Of a stretch of 64,000 nt of DNA, positions 9,893-17,968 are shown piece after piece. The notes under the pieces were generated by a model. The model ran no database searches. It had not been told where the DNA came from and saw only the letters and a list, made by a program, of their open reading frames with translations. The position numbers and the translations under genes were made by a program. Origin of the DNA: Rhodocyclaceae bacterium. Lineage in GTDB: Bacteria > Pseudomonadota > Gammaproteobacteria > Burkholderiales > Rhodocyclaceae. How positions within the stretch are numbered: position 1 is the first letter of the stretch; every line of letters begins with the position of its first letter. The DNA lies in NCBI GenBank assembly GCA_016718525.1, contig JADKDD010000002.1:620001-684000 (forward strand), in the 5' to 3' direction.

Positions 9893-11146
9893 TCAGACAC
9901 CACCTTGAACCAGATGCAGTGCTTTCGTATAGGCGCGCCGGCGTTTGTGTATGACGTGCTCGAACTCGTCCCACTGAGACTGCACATTCTTATTTTCGAT
10001 CAAATGCGGATTGCTTTCGGTGTACTTAACGCCAGCCTCGATCAGGTAAGGAATGTTTCCGCAAAGGACCACGGCATTGACTCCCTTGTTTTGATAATCC
10101 TTGCGCACCGCAATGAGCAATAAATCCGCTACCGGATTCTTCATCTTCAACGCCTTAATCAGATGAATGAAACCAAACGGGAAAAGCTTTCCTTGCGCCT
10201 TTTGCAGCGCAGTTGACAGCGACGGGATCGCGACGCCCATGCCAACCAACTCGTCACTTTCGTTCACTACCAAGGCCAGAAAGTTCAGGTTGAGCATCGA
10301 AATGTACATTTTGATGTAGTAATCGATTTGCTTTTCCGAGAGTGGTGTAAAACCATACAAATGGCCGTAGGTGCTATTGACCAGTTCAAAAAGCTTTCGT
10401 GCAAAGCCGTCCTTAATAAACTTCGATGCACTGGTGTATTTCAGAGTGCGTAGCTTGTATTTTTTTACGACGAGCTCAGAGATCCGTTTCAGTTTGGCGG
10501 GGATCAATTCCGGGAGTGTGATTTTGTACTCCACCCAATCGGCATCACGCAGATAGCCCAACCTTTCAGTATGCACCGGATAGTAAGGATGATTGTAGAT
10601 GGTGGCCATGGTGCCGACTTGATCAAATCCTTCCACCAACATTCCCTCTTGATCCATGTCCGTGAACCCAAGCGGCCCATGGATCGAATGCATTCCTTTC
10701 GCTCGAACCCAACCCTCAGCGGCAGCGAAAAGTGCTTTAGAAACTGCCTCGTCATCGACAAAATCAACAAAACCGAAGCGCCCGCTTTGAGTATTCCAGG
10801 TCTGGTTAGCCCTGTGGTTGATCATCGCGCATATGCGGCCAACGGGCCTTTCGCCGTCGAAGGCTATAAAACATTGCGCTTCGCAAAATTCAAACGCCGG
10901 GTTCTTTTGAGGATCCAAGGTTGCCAGGTCATCCATATATAGCGGAGGGATGGCGTAGGGAGAATTTCTGTACAGATCAATTCTGAATTTCACGAACTGC
11001 TTCATTCCCGCTTTTCCGGAAACCGGAAGAACCACGATCGCAGGGCGTTGAAATGTCGGCGACTCGGCGAAGTTTGGAGCCAGTGCTGTCATTGAGGATA
11101 TTCCAAGCGGAGAATGTTTAGTCAGCGATGCCTTGAACGACATCAC
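9893..11146 (-). CDS. GNAT-fold acyltransferase-like protein (YghO-like)
   Basis: A 417-residue cytoplasmic protein without signal peptide. After a variable N-terminal 40 residues it has MKQFVKFRIDLYRNSPYAIPPL and CQCFIAFDGERPVGRICAM-type strands. These are characteristic of a family of large N-acetyltransferase-fold proteins related to E. coli YghO. The second half carries FLALVVNESDELVGMGVAIP and LLIAVRKDYQNKGVNAVVL, where RKDYQNKG resembles the acyl-CoA pyrophosphate-binding loop (Q/R-x-x-G-x-G/A) of GNAT enzymes. The reaction is unknown; relatives often sit near lipid or cell-surface genes. Internal starts near MKQF are possible. Here it stands alone, convergent with tamB. Confidence 0.6.
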   Translation of the reverse strand: MMSFKASLTKHSPLGISSMTALAPNFAESPTFQRPAIVVLPVSGKAGMKQFVKFRIDLYRNSPYAIPPLYMDDLATLDPQKNPAFEFCEAQCFIAFDGERPVGRICAMINHRANQTWNTQSGRFGFVDFVDDEAVSKALFAAAEGWVRAKGMHSIHGPLGFTDMDQEGMLVEGFDQVGTMATIYNHPYYPVHTERLGYLRDADWVEYKITLPELIPAKLKRISELVVKKYKLRTLKYTSASKFIKDGFARKLFELVNSTYGHLYGFTPLSEKQIDYYIKMYISMLNLNFLALVVNESDELVGMGVAIPSLSTALQKAQGKLFPFGFIHLIKALKMKNPVADLLLIAVRKDYQNKGVNAVVLCGNIPYLIEAGVKYTESNPHLIENKNVQSQWDEFEHVIHKRRRAYTKALHLVQGGV

Positions 11147-11690
11147 TTATAAAGCTGCATCAGCAGAAGCAAACGTCGTGTTGCGTATCTTCGACCGTGA
11201 ATGTTAAGACTTGTTGAGGCAGTCTGCGACGGTTCCGGGGGAAGCCGAGTCCCGACCAACAGCATAAACGACAAAAACCGCGGAATACCTGACGAAAGCA
11301 TCACCTTTGCCGACACATCGCACAGGGCAACCGCTGAGCTAACCTATGACTTGCCTAACTGACGGCGTCTTACCAGCACCAACTGGCGTTTTCGAAAATT
11401 GTACGATCCCAATTTACCTCACCTGCAGATGCAGAAGTGGCTCGATCACCCATTGTTGGTCAATTTTGATCAGATCAAGACCTACCTTAATATTCGTTGA
11501 TGCGAATCAAAGTGTTGCGCATCACTATGATTAAGATACAACAACACGTTTGATGAGGTGGCGACGCTTTTGCCATCGTGGAAGTCAGGAGGAAGGATTA
11601 CATTGGTGATGGCCGACAATCGCCAACGGTAATACCACGTATCTACTGCATCGCTTTATCATCTCGAGACTTTTTTCGTCAATCGTATCT
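11147..11690. other. 544-nt intergenic region holding one copy of the dispersed hairpin repeat
   Basis: No convincing gene was found; the 62-codon plus-strand frame at 11346 has no supported start or family signal. The region carries the promoter of the GNAT-like gene (minus) and of the SxtJ cassette (plus), plus one copy of the CACCAA-loop repeat at 11362-11388. A/T-rich sequence increases toward the SxtJ-like gene. Confidence 0.5.
11362..11388 (+). repeat. Dispersed CACCAA-loop hairpin repeat, copy a
   Basis: Core ACCAGCACCAACTGGCG preceded by ACGGCGTCTT. CCAG pairs with CTGG around the CACCAA loop. Intergenic. It matches seven other copies in this window (see the finding on dispersed repeats). 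Confidence 0.75.
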
Positions 11691-12086
11691 ATGAAAACCC
11701 CGCTTCCATCCAATAAAAAATTTGGTTTGCTATTTGCTGGAGTGTTCTTTGCTCTGGCTCTCTACGCTTACTTGCGGTCCGACATTTCTGTTGTTGCTAT
11801 AAGTTGTGGTCTGGTTAGCTTGTTGTTTTTTGCAGCTAGTTTCCTCGCTCCAAACAGTTTGAGGTCTTTAAGTAAAGCGTGGTTCCTGTTGGGGAAAGCA
11901 ATGGGCTCGGTAGTAAGCCCCATCGTCCTCGGAATCATTTTCTTTGGACTTTTAACACCGGTAGCGCTGATTTCCCGGTTGTTCGGTCGTGATGAGTTAC
12001 GCCTTCGCAGGCCCAAATCCGAAACCTACTGGGTTAAGCCGGTGTCATCCAGTGAAGAGCCGGAATCATTTAAAAATCAATTTTGA
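11691..12086 (+). CDS. SxtJ-family small membrane protein
   Basis: 131 residues with three or four hydrophobic segments: FGLLFAGVFFALALYAYL, a segment near VVAISCGLVSLLFFAASFL, and VVSPIVLGIIFFGLLTPVAL. The tail LISRLFGRDELRLRRP...TYWV is the signature of proteins named after SxtJ of the cyanobacterial saxitoxin cluster. Function is unknown in the family. The call is strengthened by context: a DUF5989 gene 9 nt downstream, then a NodU/CmcH-type carbamoyltransferase and an SGNH hydrolase, a gene order seen in many bacteria outside saxitoxin producers. First gene of this operon. Confidence 0.8.
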   Translation: MKTPLPSNKKFGLLFAGVFFALALYAYLRSDISVVAISCGLVSLLFFAASFLAPNSLRSLSKAWFLLGKAMGSVVSPIVLGIIFFGLLTPVALISRLFGRDELRLRRPKSETYWVKPVSSSEEPESFKNQF

Positions 12087-12095
12087 GGTAGTTAT

Positions 12096-12245
12096 ATGAA
12101 CTTCTTGAAAGAAATGTTCGTGTTTTTGCGCAAACGCAAGAAACTATGGCTGGCTCCAATTATTCTCGTGATCGTTTTAATGGGCGCTTTGCTCGTTTTG
12201 GGGCAGGGCTCTGTGCTGGCGCCATTTATTTACACGCTGTTTTAA
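12096..12245 (+). CDS. DUF5989-family membrane microprotein
   Basis: A 49-residue protein: MNFLKEMFVFLRKRKKLW, then one transmembrane helix (about residues 18-40, LAPIILVIVLMGALLVL), then a short GQGSVLAPFIYTLF tail. The KKLWL-P-I/L pattern and the SxtJ-DUF5989-carbamoyltransferase order identify it. It lies 9 nt after the SxtJ-like gene (SD-like GAGGTAG before the ATG) and 3 nt before the carbamoyltransferase. Topology is probably N-in with the basic residues cytoplasmic. It may tether the soluble carbamoyltransferase to the membrane, but that is inference. Confidence 0.85.
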   Translation: MNFLKEMFVFLRKRKKLWLAPIILVIVLMGALLVLGQGSVLAPFIYTLF

Positions 12246-12248
12246 ATC

Positions 12249-14084
12249 ATGAATATTTTAGGAATTTCGGCTTACTACCATGATGCAGCCGCTTGTTTGG
12301 TAGCTGACGGAGTAATCGTGGCCGCTGCCCAGGAAGAGCGGTTCACACGAACAAAGCATGATGCCGGTTTTCCAGTTCACGCCATTGAATACTGCCTTCG
12401 TGAAGCAGGGCAGTTGCCTAGCGAAATAGATTATGTCGTTTTTTACGACAAGCCCTTCTTGAAATTCGAGCGGCTTTTTGAAACGTACCTTGCATTTGCA
12501 CCCAAAGGATTTGTCAGTTTTGCTGCATCGCTGCCAGTTTGGGCCAAAGACAAGCTATTCCAAAAAACCGTGATCCTGGATGCGCTGAAAGCGTGTTGCG
12601 GAGATGACGTTGATTGGTCGGAAAGACTCTTGTTTTCTGAGCACCATCTGAGCCATGCAGCATCGGCGTTTTTCCCCTCTCCGTTTGAAGAGGCGGCAGT
12701 TTTAACCATGGACGGTGTCGGCGAATGGGCCACCACTTCATTTGCCGTTGGCCGTGGAAATGAACTCACCATAAAGGAACAAATCCACTTTCCCCATTCG
12801 TTGGGACTGCTGTATTCCGCATTCACCTACTACACCGGGTTCAAGGTAAATTCCGGCGAATACAAAGTGATGGGGCTTGCGCCATACGGTGAACCCACTT
12901 TCGTTGATCTCATCAAAGACAATTTGATCGATATTAAGGAAGATGGCTCATTCCATTTGGATATGCGCTACTTCAACTACTGTACTGGTCTGACCATGAC
13001 CAATGAGCGATTTGATCGCCTCTTCGGTGCCGGACCGAGAAAACCGGAGTCTGCCTTAACCCAGCGCGAGATGAATCTCGCCGCGTCAATACAGGCGGTT
13101 ACCGAAGAGGTTGTCATCAAACTCGGCAGAGGTATCAGAAAATCAACTGGGCTAAAAAATCTTTGCCTTGCCGGAGGGGTGGCATTGAATTGTGTGGCGA
13201 ATGGCAAACTCCTTAGAGAAAACATTTTTGACGGAATTTGGATCCAGCCGGCCGCTGGCGATGCAGGCGGTGCAATCGGTGCTGCACTTGCTGCTCATCA
13301 TTTGATGCTCAATCAGGCAAGAAGGTGTGACGCCACAGATTCCATGAGAGGCGCCTATCTTGGACCCGAATTCAATCAGACGGATGTTGAGCGGCGACTG
13401 ACAAATGTGGGTGCGGTATTTCAAACCGTAACGTATGCAGAGTTAATTGGCTTGACTGCCCAGGCTTTGGTGGATGGCAAGGCCGTGGGTTGGCATCAAG
13501 GCAGAATGGAATTTGGTCCGCGGGCACTGGGCGGACGTTCAATTCTTGCCGATCCAAGGTCGCCGATAGTGCAAAAACAATTGAATCTCAAAGTCAAATA
13601 TAGGGAGTCCTTTCGCCCCTTTGCGCCCAGTGTTTTGAGAGAGGATCTAACCGACTGGTTCCAGGCCGATGTGGATAGCCCCTATATGTTGTTGGTAGCC
13701 GACGTGGCCAAAGACAAGCAGTTGGAAATGACCGAGGAACAGAAGAGGCTTTTTGGTATAGACAAGCTTAATGTGCCCCGCTCTCAAATTCCGGCAATCA
13801 CTCATGTTGACTACTCGGCCAGAATTCAAACGGTGCATAGAGAAACCAACCCAAAATACTATGACTTGATTTCGAGGTTTAAAGAACTCACGGGCTGTCC
13901 TGTTCTCGTAAATACCTCTTTCAATGTCAGAGGAGAGCCGATTGTCTGCACTCCCGAAGATGCCTTCAATTGTTTGATGGGTACGGACATTGAATTTTTG
14001 GCTGTAGGAAATTGCATTCTCAAAAAAGAGGATCAGGACAAGTCTCTGATACGGGATTACAAGAATGAATATGAGTTGGATTAA
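12249..14084 (+). CDS. Carbamoyltransferase (NodU/CmcH/TobZ family)
   Basis: A 611-residue O-carbamoyltransferase. The N-terminal Kae1-like ASKHA domain starts with MNILGISAYYHDAAACLV (H11-D12) and has the metal-site region EHHLSHAASAFFPS (H132, H133, H136) and LTMDGVGEWATTS. The C-terminal domain carries GRMEFGPRALGGRSILADPR and the nucleotide/product region NTSFNVRGEPIVCTPEDA. Family enzymes make carbamoyl-adenylate from carbamoyl phosphate and ATP and transfer the carbamoyl group to a hydroxyl of a sugar, Nod factor or antibiotic. No substrate-synthesis genes lie nearby, so the acceptor is unknown. The SGNH gene starts 20 nt inside its 3' end, consistent with coupled translation. Confidence 0.93.
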   Translation: MNILGISAYYHDAAACLVADGVIVAAAQEERFTRTKHDAGFPVHAIEYCLREAGQLPSEIDYVVFYDKPFLKFERLFETYLAFAPKGFVSFAASLPVWAKDKLFQKTVILDALKACCGDDVDWSERLLFSEHHLSHAASAFFPSPFEEAAVLTMDGVGEWATTSFAVGRGNELTIKEQIHFPHSLGLLYSAFTYYTGFKVNSGEYKVMGLAPYGEPTFVDLIKDNLIDIKEDGSFHLDMRYFNYCTGLTMTNERFDRLFGAGPRKPESALTQREMNLAASIQAVTEEVVIKLGRGIRKSTGLKNLCLAGGVALNCVANGKLLRENIFDGIWIQPAAGDAGGAIGAALAAHHLMLNQARRCDATDSMRGAYLGPEFNQTDVERRLTNVGAVFQTVTYAELIGLTAQALVDGKAVGWHQGRMEFGPRALGGRSILADPRSPIVQKQLNLKVKYRESFRPFAPSVLREDLTDWFQADVDSPYMLLVADVAKDKQLEMTEEQKRLFGIDKLNVPRSQIPAITHVDYSARIQTVHRETNPKYYDLISRFKELTGCPVLVNTSFNVRGEPIVCTPEDAFNCLMGTDIEFLAVGNCILKKEDQDKSLIRDYKNEYELD

Positions 14085-15153
14085 ATCGGAAAGGACTAAA
14101 GAGGTTCTCATCATTGCTGCAATGAGCATTGGGCTGCTATTGCTGATTGACGGTTTTCTTGGCTATTCAATTCTTAAACATGTGCCGATAGATTCTCGAA
14201 ATAGTGCTGAACGAGGAATCAGAATCAAGCATCCCGTTTACCACCATACACTTGCTGCGAGTTATGACGGGTATGCTCGGGGCCAATCGGAATATCGATT
14301 TTGCACGAACCCTGACGGTTTGAAATCCAAATGCGGGGATAGCGGCGATAACAAGACCTATGACATAGGATTCCTAGGTGACAGTTTTACGGAAGGTTTG
14401 GGTTTGCCTTATGAGCAAACTTTTGTTGGGTTAATTGCGGAGCAAATGCCTGAGAAAAAAATTGCGAATCTTGGAGTAATGTCGTACTCACCAACTATTT
14501 ACTATCTGAGGTTGATTGATTTTCTGGATAAAGGGTATACGTTCAAAGAACTAGTCGTATACATCGATATCAGTGATATACAGGACGAGGCAAACTACAC
14601 TATCGTCGATGGTAGAGTCGTCGATACCATCAAGAACATACAGAAGCAGCAGATGTTTCCCTTACTCAATTTTGGACTCAAGGGTCTTAGAGACAGATTG
14701 AGAACAATTTTTTTCCCGGATTTTCGTCCTGAGGTCGAAGAGCCGGTTTATAGCCGGAATTTTCGACGGGGCGCATGGACCTTTGACCCCGGCGATGAGG
14801 GGTACGGAAAGGTCGGCGTAAAGGGTGCGATTGATAAATCGCTCGTCATGATGGAAAGGCTATACGAACTTTGCCAGAAAAGGGGCATCAAGGTTTCCGT
14901 TGCCGTCTATCCTTGGCCAGGCCAAATACTTTACGATGTTGAAGAATCCCGGCAGGTAAAAATATGGCGAGAATTCTGCGCGGGCAAGTGCGCGAATTTT
15001 TACAATTCGTTTCCAACATTCTTCGGTTTGGCTAAGTCGTCAAGCAAGGAAGCGGTAATCAGCAACTATTACTTCAAGGATGACATGCATTTCAATGAAA
15101 TCGGAAACAAGCTAATTGCGTCCGACTTTATTAAAGGCTACAAGAGTAGGTGA
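14065..15153 (+). CDS. Membrane-anchored SGNH/GDSL-like hydrolase
   Basis: 362 residues. One N-terminal transmembrane helix (about residues 13-33, EVLIIAAMSIGLLLLIDGFLG) is followed by an extracytoplasmic SGNH domain. The nucleophile motif is IGFLGDSFTEG (Ser 107), a conserved NLGVMSYSP block supplies the Asn region, and DDMHFNEIGNKLIA (D339/D340, H342) supplies the Asp-His pair. Such domains deacetylate, acetylate or esterify surface glycans. It overlaps the carbamoyltransferase gene by 20 nt; ATGs at 14065 and 14071 are both usable. Base composition is visibly more A/T-rich than the flanks, suggesting acquired DNA. Last gene of the SxtJ cassette. It may modify the same molecule that is carbamoylated (inference). 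Confidence 0.75.
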   Translation: MNMSWIKSERTKEVLIIAAMSIGLLLLIDGFLGYSILKHVPIDSRNSAERGIRIKHPVYHHTLAASYDGYARGQSEYRFCTNPDGLKSKCGDSGDNKTYDIGFLGDSFTEGLGLPYEQTFVGLIAEQMPEKKIANLGVMSYSPTIYYLRLIDFLDKGYTFKELVVYIDISDIQDEANYTIVDGRVVDTIKNIQKQQMFPLLNFGLKGLRDRLRTIFFPDFRPEVEEPVYSRNFRRGAWTFDPGDEGYGKVGVKGAIDKSLVMMERLYELCQKRGIKVSVAVYPWPGQILYDVEESRQVKIWREFCAGKCANFYNSFPTFFGLAKSSSKEAVISNYYFKDDMHFNEIGNKLIASDFIKGYKSR

Positions 15154-15189
15154 GTTTTGTTCGGCCTGGCCGCCCCGGCGAAGTAAACG

Positions 15190-15215
15190 AAAACGGCCCC
15201 CATCACTGGAGGCCG
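15190..15215 (-). terminator. Stranded rho-independent terminator of the original tRNA-Met gene
   Basis: On the minus strand CGGCCTCC and GGGGGCCG pair (8 bp, one G-U) around AGTGAT, followed by TTTT. It lies directly beyond the truncated tRNA-Met 3' copy at the left end of the island, so before integration it would have terminated the tRNA transcript. Confidence 0.7.
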
Positions 15216-15270
15216 CTTGAATACTGGTGGTGATGAGTGGACTTGAACCACCGACCCCCGGATTATGAAT
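15213..15270 (-). repeat. Left attachment-site repeat (att), truncated tRNA-Met 3' half
   Basis: 58 bp identical to 19887-19944. It contains the 3' part of tRNA-Met (CCA end, T arm, variable loop, anticodon loop up to CAT) and stops in the anticodon stem, so it is not a functional tRNA. With two mismatches the similarity extends a further 10 bp outward (15203-15270 against 19877-19944). It marks the left junction of the island. Confidence 0.9.
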
Positions 15271-15379
15271 TCGTCTGTCGATACGGTGAAATCTCACAAA
15301 TTGTTGTTATCTAGTTGTTTTTACGGTCTAAGTGATTTGAAATTGATTGCAAAATTCCTTGCATGACCTGCTTAAACGT

Positions 15380-15397
15380 CCTACTATCTTCCTACTA
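15380..15397 (+). promoter_or_regulatory. Candidate integrase arm-binding sites, left end
   Basis: Two direct CCTACTA heptamers (15380-15386 and 15391-15397) separated by TCTT, an 11-bp period, 110 nt inside the left att repeat and 35 nt before the integrase start. The same arrangement recurs near the right end. Arm-type sites of tyrosine integrases have this kind of layout; the assignment is inference. Confidence 0.4.
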
Positions 15398-15431
15398 GAC
15401 TTCAAATGCCAGATAGGCGGGAGTACCAGAC

Positions 15432-16754
15432 ATGCCAAAGGGTGCGAAAATATCAACGCCGTGGGTGGACGGTTTGCCACTTGCGACCGACAGCAAAAAG
15501 CCCGTGTTCTACTGGGACTCAGTGGACAAAGGATTCGCGGTAAAGGTAAGCAAGACAAGAAAGCGCTACATCGCGGAGGCTCCGGTTTACGGTGAGACAG
15601 TTAGAGTCGACCTAGGCGGACATCCCGGACTTGATGCCAAAAAGGCAAGAATTGCTGCGCGCATCGCGTTTGGTCAAATGCACGATGGCATCAATCCAAA
15701 CAATGAACGCCGCGCTAAACGGGAAAAGGGAAGAGTTTTCCGTGAAATTTGCGAAGAATACCTAGAGTGCAAGCCAATTGGCGAACGTACAAGACGCGAT
15801 TACCGCTACCACATGGGGCGAACGGTAGTCGAATTGATGGACAGGCCTTACCTAAAGGTCAGTCGTAGTGAAATTGAGAAGCTATACATAGAAAAGGCGG
15901 GGGCTACCGGAAGTCCTGCACAGGCAAATCAAGCATTCCGGTTTGTCAATGCTGTTTTCCGATTTGCCACGCGCTATCGGGATGCCGACGGCAAGTCACC
16001 ACTTCTGGAAAATCCCGTAACGGTACTTTCGGAGCACAAACTTTGGCGGCGTGTTGTCAAGCGTACGCGTCACGTGAAACAAGAGCAACTCAGACCCGTG
16101 TGGGAAGCCTTATGGCAGCTTCGCAACGACAACAAGTCGCAAGACCGCGAAACCATTCGAGACCTGTACTTGGTGCTCTTCTTTACCGGGATGCGCATAT
16201 CGGAGGCGCAAAACCTGAAGTGGACAGACTTGGATTTTGACTCCCGCATAATCAGTCTCGAAATTACGAAAAACCACCTTCCGCATGTAATTCCTTGGTC
16301 AGATTATCTCGAAGCGCTTTTTATTCGTCGGAGGGAGGCGCGTGGGAAATCAAGATGGGTATTTCCGTCAACACGATTGGAAGGCAAGAAACCCATTCAA
16401 GAACCTGACAAACAGCTAAAGCGTATTGTGATTCACTCTGGAGTCCAGTTTTCCGCCCATGACATACGCAGAACGTTTCTTACAGCAACCAGCTACATCG
16501 AACAGCGATACAACGCTTATTTAATCAAGCGGCTTGTCAATCACAAGGTAGCCGATGTAACGGCTGGCTATATTCAATTCAATTTGGAAGACATTAGGCG
16601 GTGCATGCAACAGATTACCGACTATATTCTTGAACACTGCGAGGCAAGGCGCACTCGAATCGGGATGCTTTCGCCGCCTACACCGCCTGTTCCGCAAAAG
16701 AGGAACATTCGTATACGAAAGCCAGAAACAATAACGGTACTAGTGGCTGGTTAG
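15432..16754 (+). CDS. Tyrosine-recombinase integrase (P4-type, DUF4102-like N terminus)
   Basis: 440 residues. The N-terminal arm-binding region resembles DUF4102 integrases (FYWDSVDKGFAVKVSKTRKR..., LGGHPGLDAKKARIAA). A SAM-like core-binding domain follows (about 105-200), then the catalytic domain. Catalytic residues are all present: R255 in FFTGMRISEAQ, K280 in the beta-hairpin EITKNHLPH, H343-x-x-R346 in SAHDIRRTF, H371 in LVNHK and the nucleophile Y380 in TAGYIQF. It lies 160 nt from the left att repeat, the usual place for tRNA-targeting integrases. Start MPKGAKIST is preceded by a weak ribosome site. The enzyme appears complete. Confidence 0.93.
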   Translation: MPKGAKISTPWVDGLPLATDSKKPVFYWDSVDKGFAVKVSKTRKRYIAEAPVYGETVRVDLGGHPGLDAKKARIAARIAFGQMHDGINPNNERRAKREKGRVFREICEEYLECKPIGERTRRDYRYHMGRTVVELMDRPYLKVSRSEIEKLYIEKAGATGSPAQANQAFRFVNAVFRFATRYRDADGKSPLLENPVTVLSEHKLWRRVVKRTRHVKQEQLRPVWEALWQLRNDNKSQDRETIRDLYLVLFFTGMRISEAQNLKWTDLDFDSRIISLEITKNHLPHVIPWSDYLEALFIRRREARGKSRWVFPSTRLEGKKPIQEPDKQLKRIVIHSGVQFSAHDIRRTFLTATSYIEQRYNAYLIKRLVNHKVADVTAGYIQFNLEDIRRCMQQITDYILEHCEARRTRIGMLSPPTPPVPQKRNIRIRKPETITVLVAG

Positions 16755-16765
16755 GTGTAACAACT

Positions 16766-16783
16766 TATACCGTAGACGGTATA
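16766..16783. promoter_or_regulatory. 18-bp perfect palindrome, probable operator
   Basis: TATACCGT-AG-ACGGTATA, with 8-bp arms, sits 12 nt after the integrase stop and 55 nt before the replication-initiator-like gene. Its symmetry and short spacer suit a dimeric DNA-binding protein better than a terminator (no U-run follows). It differs from the palindromes beside the Xre gene, so another regulator, or the initiator itself, may bind. Confidence 0.5.
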
Positions 16784-16837
16784 GGCACCGTATTAGTCAT
16801 TGTTAATATTAAATTTTTTTATGGCTCACACCTGACA

Positions 16838-17782
16838 TTGAATTTAATTCCAAGACCGCTTTGCATAGACAGGCTGGAGCTTTCGTATCGCTTTGGAGCC
16901 AACAATCTGGTTGCTCAAGGTATCGTGAATGACACGATGAAGATGCTCGTCCGCGTGAGAGAGGCGCGGAAACTCGAACCACGTCGCTATCCAAATTGTC
17001 GCGAACCTTGTGAGCGCATTGCGATTTCACTTTCACGCTTGCCGAAGCGTACGCTTGTCGTTGAAACTGGCAAACCGTTCAAGAACGGCTCGACGTGGCC
17101 GTATGCAAAGTTTGAGTTCAACGTCCAAGGACTTTCGCGAAATGACTTGGCGAGGAGCTCTTTTCATCGAGCTATGAATGACCTGCTTCCGGGCGGTGGA
17201 TACGGGGAGCTATGTGAAGATGGCTATGTGCTTTATGCGGAATTCGCAGCTGATTTTGCTGGTCTAAACGTTGCCGAGTTCGATGCGTACTCTACTCAGA
17301 TGAAAGCGGGGGCGTGGATTAAGTCCCCAATTACTCGATGGCTCGAAACCATCAATATGAACGATGGCAGGTCAACCAGAGAGCTAGCTTTTACGGTCTA
17401 TCAGAAGAGTTTGCAAGAGCGGGTGGTGCTTCACCATTGGCGGCGGGTACTTATGCTGCGTATAGAGGCTAAGCGCCGGTTTAACCACACCAAAAAACAT
17501 AAACATATTCGCCTTGCCGAACTACCGAATATTGATAACCCATTTGAGGGACTTGGAATCTATCAGCGCGCTCGTTTCACCAACATTTTTACATCAATAC
17601 GAGACCAAAAATTCTTGGACGAAATTGGGCACTATGGTTTGCAGGACACACTTTCACGAACGCGGGGAGTCGATAGAGCGAGAAGAGAAAGAAAGCTAGC
17701 AGCATGTAACGAAGAGTGGTGGAACCCTGCGGAAACATGGTTAGGGATAGACAACGCAGTCTTACAGGCAATGAACCTGTAG
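16838..17782 (+). CDS. Replication-initiator-like protein (Rep_trans/phage replication type), tentative
   Basis: 314 residues, soluble, basic, TTG start (no ATG or GTG in frame fits). No catalytic motif is certain. The layout follows rolling-circle initiators of small phages and plasmids: an N-terminal DRLELSYRF strand; KFEFNVQGLSRNDL; a G-rich turn LLPGGGYGELCEDGYVLYAEFAADFAG, where these proteins usually have an R-x-D-x-A-V-D strand; then LAFTVYQKSLQ and VLMLRIEAKRRF, which resemble the usual F-x-x-Y-x-K ... R-x-E pair. A Tyr in FTVYQK could be relevant. It sits between an operator-like palindrome and a repeat-rich stretch, which suits an initiator. It could also be an unrelated island protein. 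Confidence 0.45.
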   Translation: MNLIPRPLCIDRLELSYRFGANNLVAQGIVNDTMKMLVRVREARKLEPRRYPNCREPCERIAISLSRLPKRTLVVETGKPFKNGSTWPYAKFEFNVQGLSRNDLARSSFHRAMNDLLPGGGYGELCEDGYVLYAEFAADFAGLNVAEFDAYSTQMKAGAWIKSPITRWLETINMNDGRSTRELAFTVYQKSLQERVVLHHWRRVLMLRIEAKRRFNHTKKHKHIRLAELPNIDNPFEGLGIYQRARFTNIFTSIRDQKFLDEIGHYGLQDTLSRTRGVDRARRERKLAACNEEWWNPAETWLGIDNAVLQAMNL

Positions 17783-17824
17783 CGCTGCCTACTGCCTCAA
17801 TGCATTAGGGATAAGGGCTATTAA

Positions 17825-17890
17825 TGCGAGAAAGCGTCCAAAATAGGCTTTTATGAGAATTTACGAGAATTTCTGAGGCTTTCGCATAAA
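17825..17890. repeat. Structured repeat region, candidate replication origin of the island
   Basis: An imperfect inverted repeat (ATGCGAGAAAGC at 17825-17836 against GCTTTCGCAT at 17877-17886, two-base bulge) encloses two direct copies of GAGAATTT two bases apart and two copies of AGGCTTT. It lies about 40 nt after the initiator-like gene. Such nested repeats are common at initiator-binding sites, but no nick site can be assigned by eye. Confidence 0.35.
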
Positions 17891-17925
17891 AATCGACCGT
17901 GCAAAATCCTGTCGTCCTTATTGTT

Positions 17926-17942
17926 CCTGCGCAGCAGGTTTT
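17926..17942 (+). terminator. Weak terminator-like hairpin between convergent genes
   Basis: CCTGC-GCA-GCAGG followed by TTTT, between the initiator-like gene and the convergent Xre regulator. The stem is only 5 bp, so termination strength is doubtful. Confidence 0.35.
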
Positions 17943-17968
17943 CTGCAGCAACCGGGTTCAGAACTTAG

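Noticed and set aside
15213..15275. Second tRNA-Met gene at the left island end
   Set aside because: The copy stops in the anticodon stem and lacks the D arm and 5' acceptor strand. It is the att duplicate only.
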